A program made the position numbers and the translations under genes. The notes below the pieces were generated by a model. That model saw only the letters and a program-made list of their open reading frames with translations, was not told where the DNA came from and made no database searches. A stretch of 15,110 nucleotides of DNA from Bacteroidota bacterium (GTDB taxonomy: Bacteria > Bacteroidota > Bacteroidia > Bacteroidales > UBA10428), in the NCBI GenBank assembly GCA_017860375.1, contig JAGDMB010000021.1, positions 1 to 15,110 on the forward strand, in the 5' to 3' direction. Below are positions 1 through 7,199 of this stretch, piece after piece (positions within the stretch are counted from its first letter, which is position 1; the number at the start of each line of letters is the position of its first letter).

Positions 1-375
1 CGCCGGGTTGAACTGTCTCATGAAATGGACTGGGTCAGGGCCTGCAAAGAAAGTCCCGAAAACCGGGTAGAGACAGCATCACCGTTCAGCCAGGCCGGCC
101 CCTTTAACGAAATGGTCGTGATGGGCGTGCTGGCCGTTCGCCTCCAGGGATTGAACAAGGAACTGGAATGGGATGGTGAAAACATGAAATTCACCAACAT
201 CTCCGATGCCGATAAATTGCAAATGTGTATCGAAGATGGCTTTAATATTGCCGACGGACACCCGACCTTTGATAAAAAATGGACAGATGAAATGTCGGCA
301 CGGCAGTTTGCGGAAGAACTGATCAAACACAGCTACAGGAGTCCCTGGAGTTTACCTGCGATGCCTACTGCCTGA
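1..375 (+). CDS. Gfo/Idh/MocA family oxidoreductase, C-terminal end (partial)
   Basis: The reading frame is open from base 1 and stops with TGA at 373-375, so only the last 124 codons are present and the NAD(P)-binding Rossmann half lies outside the window. The visible part matches the C-terminal substrate-binding half of Bacteroidota Gfo/Idh/MocA dehydrogenases. It shows the motif HEMDWVRACKESPENRVE, then GPFNEMVVMGVLAVRLQGLN, WDGENMKFTNI, and a tail of the form YRSPWSLPAMP. Family members oxidise or reduce sugars or sugar derivatives with NAD(P), and many are exported in this phylum; that cannot be checked here because the N-terminus is missing. A DUF1080 lipoprotein follows 49 bases downstream on the same strand with no terminator between them, which supports a shared transcript and a role in keto-sugar metabolism. 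The exact substrate is unknown. Confidence 0.88.
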   Translation, partial: RRVELSHEMDWVRACKESPENRVETASPFSQAGPFNEMVVMGVLAVRLQGLNKELEWDGENMKFTNISDADKLQMCIEDGFNIADGHPTFDKKWTDEMSARQFAEELIKHSYRSPWSLPAMPTA

Positions 376-424
376 AAGGATACGGACAAGATTTCGTAAA
401 CCAAAATAAACAACGGAAATAACT

Positions 425-1210
425 ATGAAAAAACTAATTCTTGCTTTATTCATTTTCGGTTTCGTTGCTGCCGGTGCGCAGTTATTTACCTCCTGCAAAT
501 CATCCGGCAAAGCAGCCGATACAACACAAGTCGCTATGGTTGAGCAGTATAATGTATTAACAGATCAGGAAAAAGCAGAGGGCTGGATCCTGATGTTTGA
601 CGGCCAGACTTTCACAGGATGGCGCGGGTATAATAAACCTGCATTTCCTGATTCAGGCTGGGAAGTGGTTGACGGCACGCTGCATTGCATTGGTTCAGGC
701 CATGGCGAAGCGGGCGGAAAAGGCGGAGATATCCTCTATGATAAAAAGTTCAAGGACTTTCACCTGAGCCTGGAATGGAAGATATCGCCTGCCGGAAACA
801 GCGGTATATTTTACCTGGGTCAGGAAATACCCGGTGAACCGATCTGGAAATCGGCACCCGAGATGCAGATCCTTGACTCGAACCATATTGATTATAATCT
901 TGGTATCGACGGTAACCGGCGAGCCGGCGCACTCTATGACCTTATCCCCACCAAAGTGCCCTGCAAGATGGCAGGAGAATGGAACCAGGTGGAGATCCTT
1001 GTTTCGCAGGGAACGGTCGTGCACAAGGTGAACGGACAGGTAGGCCTGGAATACCACCTGGGAACTGCCGACTGGGATAAACTGATCAAGGGCAAGGACA
1101 GCAAGTTTAAGGACTTTCCGGAATTCGGGAAATACAAGGAAGGCTTTATTTGCCTGCAGGACCATGGCAATGATGTATGGTTCAGGAATATCAAGATAAA
1201 GCCGATGTAA
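425..1210 (+). CDS. DUF1080 (3-keto-disaccharide hydrolase domain) lipoprotein
   Basis: This 261-residue protein starts with a lipoprotein signal peptide: two lysines, a hydrophobic stretch, then LFTSC with the probable lipidated cysteine at residue 24. The following residues KSSGK are basic rather than acidic, so the acidic surface-export signal of some Bacteroidota lipoproteins is absent and a periplasm-facing location is likely. Residues from about 50 to 261 form a single DUF1080 domain, a concanavalin-like jelly roll, with typical stretches ILMFDGQTFTGWRG, WEVVDGTLHC, FHLSLEWKISPAGNSGIFY, PEMQILDSNH, GALYDLI, EWNQVEI and GFICLQDHGNDVWFRNIKIKP. DUF1080 proteins include hydrolases of 3-keto-glycosides and are commonly encoded beside Gfo/Idh/MocA dehydrogenases, as here. 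The enzymatic role is inferred from family and context. A strong terminator follows about 50 bases after the stop. Confidence 0.92.
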   Translation: MKKLILALFIFGFVAAGAQLFTSCKSSGKAADTTQVAMVEQYNVLTDQEKAEGWILMFDGQTFTGWRGYNKPAFPDSGWEVVDGTLHCIGSGHGEAGGKGGDILYDKKFKDFHLSLEWKISPAGNSGIFYLGQEIPGEPIWKSAPEMQILDSNHIDYNLGIDGNRRAGALYDLIPTKVPCKMAGEWNQVEILVSQGTVVHKVNGQVGLEYHLGTADWDKLIKGKDSKFKDFPEFGKYKEGFICLQDHGNDVWFRNIKIKPM

Positions 1211-1260
1211 GTAAAGGAAGTTCCAGAATACAAGAGCCAAAAACCAGGAATCCTTTTTGC

Positions 1261-1296
1261 AGGGTGTAGTTTTCAGAACTGCACCCTTTTATTTTT
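1261..1296 (+). terminator. Intrinsic terminator after the DUF1080 gene
   Basis: An 11-bp stem pairs AGGGTGTAGTT (1261-1271) with AACTGCACCCT (1277-1287), with one G-U wobble and a 5-base loop. It is followed directly by TTTTATTTTT. This is a textbook rho-independent terminator. It separates the DUF1080 unit from rtcB. Confidence 0.93.
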
Positions 1297-1311
1297 ATCC
1301 CCCGGATTGCC

Positions 1312-1319
1312 TACCTTTG
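1312..1319 (+). promoter_or_regulatory. Bacteroidota -7 promoter element for rtcB-lipB
   Basis: TACCTTTG matches the Bacteroidota housekeeping -7 consensus TAnnTTTG exactly. No clear -33 TTTG is seen; the expected place lies in the T-rich tail of the preceding terminator. The ATG of rtcB begins only 4 bases after the element, so the transcript would be leaderless or nearly so. Confidence 0.72.
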
Positions 1320-1323
1320 CTTT

Positions 1324-2742
1324 ATGAAAAAGCTGAAACTCAGGGCCAGGGAAGTGGAAAAGATCGGGTATACAGATGAAGATCTAGTCAGCCTTATCAT
1401 TCATCTCGTTCACAGGCATTATTTACAGCATGACAGGAATGAGGTACTGCAAAAACTGAAAGACCTTAAAGAAGACCCGTCGGCATTTGGCCAGGATCCG
1501 GTGTTCAGGCCCCTTGTTGAAAGACTGTGTGCAAAACCTTCCGGAAAGGGATTTTCCTCCCCGCACCACGAGCTTAAGCTGTCCGATACCCTCATTGATT
1601 ATAAGATCTTCGGTGCATCGGCCATCGAGCGGGAAGCAATAAACCAGATGGATACGGCCATGCAGTTGCCTATTGCCGTTACGGGTGCCTTGATGGCCGA
1701 TGCCCACAGTGGTTACGGGCTGCCCATTGGCGGGGTTCTGGCCACACGGAATGCCGTCATCCCCTTTGGCGTGGGAATGGATATCGGATGCCGCATGTGC
1801 CTTTCGCTATATGAACTGCCCCCTGCATTCATCGAGAATAACCGCCGAAGCCTCAGCCACATACTCCATGAAAACACGCGTTTTGGTCATGCTGAATTTC
1901 AAGGAAGAAAGGAACATCCCGTGCTTGACCGGAAAGAATTTTCAGAAATCAGTTTCCTCCGTGGGCAGAAAGACAAGGCATATGCGCAGCTGGGAACTTC
2001 GGGACACGGGAATCATTTTGTGGAGTTCGGCATTGTCAGCATAAAAGAAGGTATTCTGGATCTGAACCTTGCAGCGGGAGATTATGTGGGTGTTCTATCC
2101 CATTCCGGATCAAGGAACATGGGGGCATCCATTGCACAACATTATACGGATATTGCAAAATTGAAAAGAAAGCTGCCAAAGGGAGCTATAAACCTTGCAT
2201 GGCTTGACCTTGAAGAAGAAGAAGGCCAGGAATACTGGCAGGCCATGACACTGGCCGGGGAGTATTCTGCCGCAAACCACCGGATCATCCATGAGAGACT
2301 TTCACTGGCATTGAACGAAAAGCCTTTACAGGTCATCGAAAACCACCATAATTTTGCCTGGAAAGAAAAACTTGCAGACGGCACCGAAGTGATCATTCAT
2401 CGCAAAGGAGCCACACCGGCAAGGAAGGACGTATACGGGATCATTCCCGGTTCCATGACCTCTCCCGGATTCATCGTAAAAGGCAAGGGAAACCCGGTTT
2501 CTCTTTGGTCAGCCTCACATGGGGCCGGACGAGCTATGTCGAGAGCAGAAGCCAGATCGCGCTTTACGCCGAAAATCCTAAAAGAGGCTTTGAAGAGAGC
2601 CGGTGTCGATCTGCTGGGCGGTGGAACAGATGAAGCCCCCGGAGCGTATAAAGATATCCATGCCGTCATGCAGCATCAGAAAGACCTTGTGGAAATTGCA
2701 GGGATTTTTTATCCGAAGATTGTGCGCATGTCCGAAGATTGA
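1324..2742 (+). CDS. rtcB: RtcB family RNA 3'-phosphate/5'-OH ligase
   Basis: This 472-residue cytoplasmic enzyme belongs to the GTP- and Mn2+-dependent RtcB ligases, which join 2',3'-cyclic phosphate or 3'-phosphate ends to 5'-OH RNA ends in tRNA repair or splicing. The metal and guanylate site is complete. D126 lies in DAHSGYGLPIGG, C156 in GMDIGCRMC, H231 in GHGNHFVE, H260 in SHSGSR, H342 in ENHHNFAW, and the probable guanylylated H399 in ASHGAGRAMSR. The RKGATPA and IPGSM segments are also present. Length is normal for the family, with an N-terminal extension of about 70 residues before the first core motif. No archease, RtcA or RtcR gene lies nearby. A promoter -7 element sits immediately before the start codon, and lipB follows 28 bases downstream. 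Biological substrates are not shown by the sequence. Confidence 0.96.
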   Translation: MKKLKLRAREVEKIGYTDEDLVSLIIHLVHRHYLQHDRNEVLQKLKDLKEDPSAFGQDPVFRPLVERLCAKPSGKGFSSPHHELKLSDTLIDYKIFGASAIEREAINQMDTAMQLPIAVTGALMADAHSGYGLPIGGVLATRNAVIPFGVGMDIGCRMCLSLYELPPAFIENNRRSLSHILHENTRFGHAEFQGRKEHPVLDRKEFSEISFLRGQKDKAYAQLGTSGHGNHFVEFGIVSIKEGILDLNLAAGDYVGVLSHSGSRNMGASIAQHYTDIAKLKRKLPKGAINLAWLDLEEEEGQEYWQAMTLAGEYSAANHRIIHERLSLALNEKPLQVIENHHNFAWKEKLADGTEVIIHRKGATPARKDVYGIIPGSMTSPGFIVKGKGNPVSLWSASHGAGRAMSRAEARSRFTPKILKEALKRAGVDLLGGGTDEAPGAYKDIHAVMQHQKDLVEIAGIFYPKIVRMSED

Positions 2743-2770
2743 AAAGAGAAAGTAAAGATTTACACACCAA

Positions 2771-3469
2771 ATGCAAGAAGTATCATTCATCGACCTGGGT
2801 TTAATGGATTATAAGAAAGCCTGGGATTATCAGGCCAGCCTCCAGAAACGCATTGTGGATGCGAAAACGGGCATACAAGCGGATACAGTAAAAAATTACC
2901 TTCTTTTTGTGGAACATCCTCATGTATTTACCCTGGGTAAAAGTGGAAAGGAAAATAACCTGCTGATCCCCGATGACGTGCTGAGTTCCATACACGCTTC
3001 CTTTTACAAGATTGACCGCGGAGGTGATATAACCTACCATGGCCCGGGACAACTTGTCGGATATCCGATTTTCGACCTAAACGATTTTGGTATGGGGATC
3101 AGGGACTATATTCATAACCTGGAACAGGCCATCATCAATTCCCTGTCAGAAATTGGAATTGCTGCCTCACGCCTGGAAGGGGCAACCGGTGTATGGCTGG
3201 ACGTGGATAATCCCGGACGGACAAGGAAAATTTGCGCTATCGGCGTCAGGGTAAGCCGGTCCGTTACCATGCACGGGTTTGCATTCAATGTGAATACCGA
3301 CCTGAATTATTTCCGGTATATCCATCCCTGCGGATTTATTGACAAAGGAGTCACTTCTGTGGAAAGAGAACTGGGTTCGGTGCAATCCATGGACAGTATA
3401 AGGAAACTTCTGTTGCATAACCTGGAACGGATCTTTCATTTTAAGGCAAATCCGGTCTCGCTCGACTAA
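2771..3469 (+). CDS. lipB: Octanoyl-[acyl-carrier-protein]:protein N-octanoyltransferase LipB
   Basis: This 232-residue enzyme transfers octanoyl groups from acyl carrier protein to lipoyl domains, the first step of lipoate synthesis; LipA then inserts sulphur. The family signature RGGDITYHGPGQLVGYPI covers roughly residues 83-100. The catalytic pair is present: K153 in RKICAIGVR and C187 in HPCGF. The motif HGFAFNVNTDL and the tail GVTSVEREL are also typical. Length is normal for LipB. It is 28 bases downstream of rtcB with no terminator between, so the two are probably cotranscribed, although no functional link is obvious. No Shine-Dalgarno sequence precedes the ATG; the upstream stretch is A-rich, as is common in Bacteroidota. 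No lipA lies in the window. Confidence 0.96.
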   Translation: MQEVSFIDLGLMDYKKAWDYQASLQKRIVDAKTGIQADTVKNYLLFVEHPHVFTLGKSGKENNLLIPDDVLSSIHASFYKIDRGGDITYHGPGQLVGYPIFDLNDFGMGIRDYIHNLEQAIINSLSEIGIAASRLEGATGVWLDVDNPGRTRKICAIGVRVSRSVTMHGFAFNVNTDLNYFRYIHPCGFIDKGVTSVERELGSVQSMDSIRKLLLHNLERIFHFKANPVSLD

Positions 3470-3561
3470 TTATCAAATAAACAGATGATTAGATAGTAAT
3501 TCATTTCCTTTTCAGGCTATTTTTAAAGCCCGGGAATTCATAAAAGGCAGGATTTTTTATG

Positions 3562-3569
3562 TACCTTTG
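3562..3569 (+). promoter_or_regulatory. Bacteroidota -7 promoter element for recJ
   Basis: TACCTTTG matches TAnnTTTG exactly and shares the core TACCTTTGC with the element before rtcB. No convincing -33 TTTG is seen about 20 bases upstream. It would give a leader of about 40 bases before the recJ start. The rest of the lipB-recJ gap (3470-3561) shows only a weak 4-bp GGCT/AGCC hairpin. Confidence 0.68.
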
Positions 3570-3616
3570 CGGTTTTAAAGACTTTTTAACCTTTCTTTCT
3601 TCTTACGCAGGATTTT

Positions 3617-5329
3617 ATGATGAAGGCCTGGAAAATAAAAGAAAACGGACACTTTGACGACGTCGCCAGGCTTGCGCGTGAATTGAACATTGATACTATT
3701 CTGGCCACCCTGTTGATCCAGCGGGGTATTAATACTTTTGACAAAGCCAAGGCCTTTTTCAGACCTGAACTAAGCAACCTGTATGATCCTTTCCTGATGA
3801 ATGACATGGGAAAAGCGGTGGAAAGGCTCAGGTTGGCCATCAGCAACGGGGAGAAGATACTGGTATACGGTGATTATGATGTAGACGGAACTACTTCCGT
3901 TGCCATGATGTATTCCTTTCTCAAAAAATATCATTCCAGGCTTGATTATTATATTCCTAACCGGTATGCTGAAGGATACGGGGTTTCCTTTAAAGCCATC
4001 GATTATGCCCAGCAGCACGGTGTTACACTTATAATTGCGCTTGATTGCGGTATTAAAGCGGTTGAAAAAGTTGCCTATGCCAACGAGAGAAGGATCGATT
4101 TTATCATCTGTGATCATCATACGCCGGGCGATACACTACCGGATGCGGTCGCCGTCCTTAATCCCGCCCGTTTTGATTCCACCTATCCTTTTCACTTTCT
4201 TTCGGGATGCGGTGTAGGATTTAAATTTCTGCAAGCCTATTCCATGGTGAACAAACTGCCGTTTGAAGATCTGGAAGAATACCTTGACCTCCTTGCCGTA
4301 AGCATTGCATCGGATATTGTTCCTCTGATCGATGAAAACAGGATCCTTGCCTACTACGGAATTTTAAAACTGAATAGAAAGCCCCGGGTAGGACTGAAGG
4401 CGATCATCACGGCTGCAGGGATTGAAGACAAACCCATAACGGTGGATGATATTGTATTTAAGATCGGACCCCGGATTAACGCGGCAGGCCGTATTGAATC
4501 TGGCAAACAGGCTGTCGACCTGCTGATATCCGAAAGAGAGGATGAAGCCTTTTTGCATTGCGAAAAAATCAGCAGCTATAACCAGACACGGAGAAATATC
4601 GATAAAATCATCACCGAGGAGGCCCTTAAGGAAACCCTCTCCAATAATGACCGGTATAAATATTCCACCGTGCTTTTCAACCAGGCATGGCATAAGGGTG
4701 TAGTAGGAATTGTAGCCTCGCGGCTGATTGAAAGCTTTTACCGCCCCACCATAATTTTAACCGAATCAAATGGCTTCGCCACCGGTTCGGCCAGGTCGGT
4801 TCCCGGTTTTGATCTGTATCAGGCCATAAGCAGCTGTTCGGATCTGCTTGAAAGTTTTGGCGGGCATATGTATGCAGCAGGTCTTACAATGAAAATTGAG
4901 AATGTCGCCAAATTCAGGGATAAATTTGAAAATGTCGTCAGGGATACCATTACACAGGATCAGGCCATCCCCCAGATTGAGATTGATACAGAGTTGAATT
5001 TCAGGGATGTAACTCCCCGGTTCTTTACGGTATTGAAACAGTTTGAGCCATTCGGACCGGAAAACATGAATCCGGTGTTTTTTGCAGAAAATGTTGCCGA
5101 TAACGGATCTGCACGGGTGGTTGGCACAAAGAGGGAACACCTTCAGCTGAATCTGATCCAGGAGGATATACCCTTTAATAACTTCAAAGCCATTGCCTTC
5201 AATCAGGCGCATCACTTTGAAAAAATCAAAAAGGTAAACGGCTTTGATATAGCGTTCACCCTAATGGAAGACACATTCCGGGGAAATTCTACGCTGCAGC
5301 TGAACATTAAGGATATCCGTATTGATTAG
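3617..5329 (+). CDS. recJ: Single-stranded-DNA-specific exonuclease RecJ
   Basis: This 570-residue cytoplasmic nuclease degrades single-stranded DNA 5' to 3' in RecF-type recombination, mismatch repair and base-excision repair. The DHH phosphoesterase core is intact: D86, D88 and D90 in YGDYDVDGTTS, D143 in LDCGIKAVE, and D166-H167-H168 in ICDHHTPG. The DHHA1 domain carries GGH at 415-417 in the motif GGHMYAAG, and a C-terminal OB-like domain follows to residue 570. The length fits the common RecJ family. Two adjacent ATG codons (3617 and 3620) are possible starts; the first is taken, but the second is equally possible. A TAnnTTTG element lies about 48 bases upstream. The glycosyltransferase gene follows after 137 bases. 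Confidence 0.97.
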   Translation: MMKAWKIKENGHFDDVARLARELNIDTILATLLIQRGINTFDKAKAFFRPELSNLYDPFLMNDMGKAVERLRLAISNGEKILVYGDYDVDGTTSVAMMYSFLKKYHSRLDYYIPNRYAEGYGVSFKAIDYAQQHGVTLIIALDCGIKAVEKVAYANERRIDFIICDHHTPGDTLPDAVAVLNPARFDSTYPFHFLSGCGVGFKFLQAYSMVNKLPFEDLEEYLDLLAVSIASDIVPLIDENRILAYYGILKLNRKPRVGLKAIITAAGIEDKPITVDDIVFKIGPRINAAGRIESGKQAVDLLISEREDEAFLHCEKISSYNQTRRNIDKIITEEALKETLSNNDRYKYSTVLFNQAWHKGVVGIVASRLIESFYRPTIILTESNGFATGSARSVPGFDLYQAISSCSDLLESFGGHMYAAGLTMKIENVAKFRDKFENVVRDTITQDQAIPQIEIDTELNFRDVTPRFFTVLKQFEPFGPENMNPVFFAENVADNGSARVVGTKREHLQLNLIQEDIPFNNFKAIAFNQAHHFEKIKKVNGFDIAFTLMEDTFRGNSTLQLNIKDIRID

Positions 5330-5376
5330 AGGGTTGATAGCAGAACCAGAAACCGGATAAATGAGCAGAGTGATTT

Positions 5377-5480
5377 GTATCGGGTTCGTACGCTTTCATT
5401 AAACGTATTTCAATCATCAATTCAACAAATCAACAAATCATCAAATCATCAAATCAACAAATTGGATTGCGTATCGGGTT
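5377..5480 (+). repeat. 10-bp direct repeat flanking the octamer array
   Basis: GTATCGGGTT occurs at 5377-5386 and again at 5471-5480. Similar bases lie just before each copy (ATTT versus ATTGC). The second copy is codons 2-5 of the glycosyltransferase. The first lies in the 5' leader, on the other side of the octamer repeats, within a short 13-codon ATG frame beginning at 5361. Confidence 0.6.
5414..5461 (+). repeat. Six tandem octanucleotide repeats (TCAWCAAA)
   Basis: Six contiguous 8-base units run from 5414 to 5461: TCATCAAT, TCAACAAA twice, TCATCAAA twice, then TCAACAAA. They end 5 bases before the TTG start of the glycosyltransferase and form its A-rich ribosome-binding region. The unit is far too short for a CRISPR repeat and has no spacers. 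A change in copy number would alter spacing upstream of the start codon but not the protein. Confidence 0.9.
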
Positions 5481-6591
5481 GGATGCCAAACGGGCATTTC
5501 TGAATAATAGCGGACTGGGAAATTACAGCCGCAACCTTATTTCAGCCCTATGTTCTAATTTTCCGGAATCCGAATTTATCCTGTATACGGTGAGAACCAA
5601 TCCGGCTCTTTTCGACCCTTCCTTTCCAAATGTCCGGATCCGCACTCCCGAAACTCTGATGCAGCGTAAACTGCATCAGGCCTGGCGAAGTTACGGGATC
5701 CCAAAACTGATGATCAGTGACGGGATCGATATTTTTCATGGATTGAGCCATGAACTCCCTTTCCGTTTCCCTTCCGGTAAGGTTAAATCCGTGGTAACCA
5801 TCCACGACCTTATTTTCCTGCGGCTTCCCGAATTTTATTCCGCTATTGACCGGGCCATCTATGAAAGGAAAACCAGGTATGCCTGTCAGAAAGCTGACCG
5901 GATCATAGCCATCAGCCAGCAGACCGCTGATGATATTGCAGAATTCTTTGGTACACACCGCAGCAAAATTGACGTAATAAGCCAGGGATGCCATCCGGAA
6001 TTTTACCGGACGCTGTCGCCGGAGGAAAAAGCCGCACTGAGAGCGAAATATATCTTGCCGGCTTCCTATATATTATATGTCGGAACCATTGAAGCAAGAA
6101 AAAATCTGCTAAACCTTGTGCGTGCCTTGCATATAGGTAAAATTGACCTGCCTCTGGTAGTTATCGGAAGAAAAACAGCGTATGCTTCTGAGGTGATTCA
6201 ATTTCTGGAGAAGCATAAATCTGTGCACGTTATTTTTCTTGATTTAATTGCCAACACCGATTTGCCCGGTTTTTACCAGCTGGCCGACATTTTTGTATAT
6301 CCATCGATATACGAGGGCTTTGGGATACCTATTCTGGAAGCTCTTGCATCGCGGACACCTGTAGTTACTTCACGCGGAGGTTGCTTTTCTGAAACCGGAG
6401 GCCCATCCACCCTTTATGTTGATCCGATGAATGCCCTTGAAATTGCCGGGGCAATCAACCGGGTTACCAGGGATCCTGACCTGCGGAAAAAAATGATGGA
6501 AGACGGGTTTCAGCATGCATCAGGTTTCCGGCAGGAGGAAGTAGCCGGAAGGATCATGAATATTTACAGAAAAGTGTTGCAAAATGACTGA
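5467..6591 (+). CDS. GT4-type glycosyltransferase (GT-B fold)
   Basis: This 374-residue protein is a retaining GT-B glycosyltransferase of the GT4 type, probably using a nucleotide sugar to build a cell-surface glycan. The N-terminal domain opens with RIGLDAKRAFLNNSGLGNYSRNL, including the glycine-rich acceptor loop, and contains VTIHDL and ADRIIAIS. The C-terminal donor domain begins near YILYVGTIEARKN and carries the EX7E motif, E283 to E291, in YEGFGIPILEALA. The TTG at 5467 is chosen as start because homologues begin MRIGxDAKRA, and no in-frame ATG, GTG or nearer start fits; the upstream bases are an octamer repeat array. The gene overlaps tsaC by 8 bases. No other glycan genes are present, so the acceptor cannot be named. 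Confidence 0.92.
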   Translation: MRIGLDAKRAFLNNSGLGNYSRNLISALCSNFPESEFILYTVRTNPALFDPSFPNVRIRTPETLMQRKLHQAWRSYGIPKLMISDGIDIFHGLSHELPFRFPSGKVKSVVTIHDLIFLRLPEFYSAIDRAIYERKTRYACQKADRIIAISQQTADDIAEFFGTHRSKIDVISQGCHPEFYRTLSPEEKAALRAKYILPASYILYVGTIEARKNLLNLVRALHIGKIDLPLVVIGRKTAYASEVIQFLEKHKSVHVIFLDLIANTDLPGFYQLADIFVYPSIYEGFGIPILEALASRTPVVTSRGGCFSETGGPSTLYVDPMNALEIAGAINRVTRDPDLRKKMMEDGFQHASGFRQEEVAGRIMNIYRKVLQND

Positions 6592-7147
6592 GGATATCCA
6601 TGTTGCCCTTCAGGTACTTAAAAAGGGCGGTACAATTCTCTATCCTACCGACACCATATGGGGTATCGGATGCGATGCCACCAATCCCGATGCTGTCAGC
6701 AAGGTATATGCGATCAAGCAAAGAAGCGATACCAGAAGCATGTTGGTATTGCTCGAGGATGCAGGCAGCCTTGACAGGTATTTGCAGGAAGTTCCGGAAA
6801 TCGCATGGGATTTGATCGCGCTTTCGGATGAACCCCTGACGATCATCTTCTCCGGTGCCAAAAACCTGGCTCAAAACCTTGTTCCGCCGGATGGTACCAT
6901 CGGAATCCGTGTGACACGGGATGAATTTTGCCGAAAGCTGATCCGGCAATTTCGAAAACCCATTGTTTCCACTTCAGCCAATATCAGCGGAAACCCATGG
7001 CCGGAAAACTTTAATGCCATTGATCCTGCTATCCTTCAACGTGTCGATTATACTGTGAAATGGCGCCAGGAAGATTCTGCAAAGGGAAGGCCTTCGGCCA
7101 TCATCCGGTTGGGAACAAAAGGCGAGATTGAGATTATCCGGAAATAA
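6584..7147 (+). CDS. L-threonylcarbamoyladenylate synthase (TsaC/Sua5/YrdC family)
   Basis: This 187-residue cytoplasmic enzyme makes threonylcarbamoyl-AMP from threonine, bicarbonate and ATP, the first step of the universal tRNA modification t6A at position 37. The single YrdC domain shows GGTILYPTDTIWGIGCDA (residues 15-32), the KxR motif at K45-R47 with an arginine at 51, and STSANISG with S129 to N133. The C-terminus has the typical GRPSAIIRL segment. It lacks the extra Sua5 domain, so it is the short TsaC-like form. The start ATG lies inside the end of the glycosyltransferase gene with an 8-base overlap, which suggests translational coupling. A bidirectional terminator follows. Confidence 0.93.
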   Translation: MTEDIHVALQVLKKGGTILYPTDTIWGIGCDATNPDAVSKVYAIKQRSDTRSMLVLLEDAGSLDRYLQEVPEIAWDLIALSDEPLTIIFSGAKNLAQNLVPPDGTIGIRVTRDEFCRKLIRQFRKPIVSTSANISGNPWPENFNAIDPAILQRVDYTVKWRQEDSAKGRPSAIIRLGTKGEIEIIRK

Positions 7148-7153
7148 ACGATA

Positions 7154-7199
7154 AAAATCCCGGCCGCTTATAAATGCTGCCGGGATTTTCTTTATTTTA
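7154..7199. terminator. Bidirectional intrinsic terminator between convergent genes
   Basis: An 11-bp perfect stem pairs AAAATCCCGGC (7154-7164) with GCCGGGATTTT (7179-7189), with a 14-base loop that can pair further. T-rich sequence follows on the + side (TTTATTTTAT), and ATAAAAA precedes it, giving a T tract on the - side. It can therefore end transcription of tsaC and of the convergent DUF2807 gene, whose stop codon (7197-7199) lies in the T-rich tail. Confidence 0.93.

Noticed and set aside
695..1240. 181-codon open frame on the - strand
   Set aside because: Antisense to the clear DUF1080 gene, no start signal and no recognisable domain.
3525..3540. Terminator after lipB (GGCT...AGCC)
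   Set aside because: Only 4 bp pair and no proper T tract follows.
4766..5215. 149-codon open frame on the - strand
   Set aside because: Antisense to recJ, which shows intact family motifs throughout.
5361..5402. Small gene starting at ATG 5361
   Set aside because: It stops after 13 codons and has no ribosome-binding or family evidence; at most a leader frame or remnant.
5414..5461. CRISPR array
   Set aside because: The repeats are 8 bases long, contiguous and without spacers.
5548..5994. 148-codon open frame on the - strand
   Set aside because: Antisense to the glycosyltransferase; no recognisable domain or start signal.
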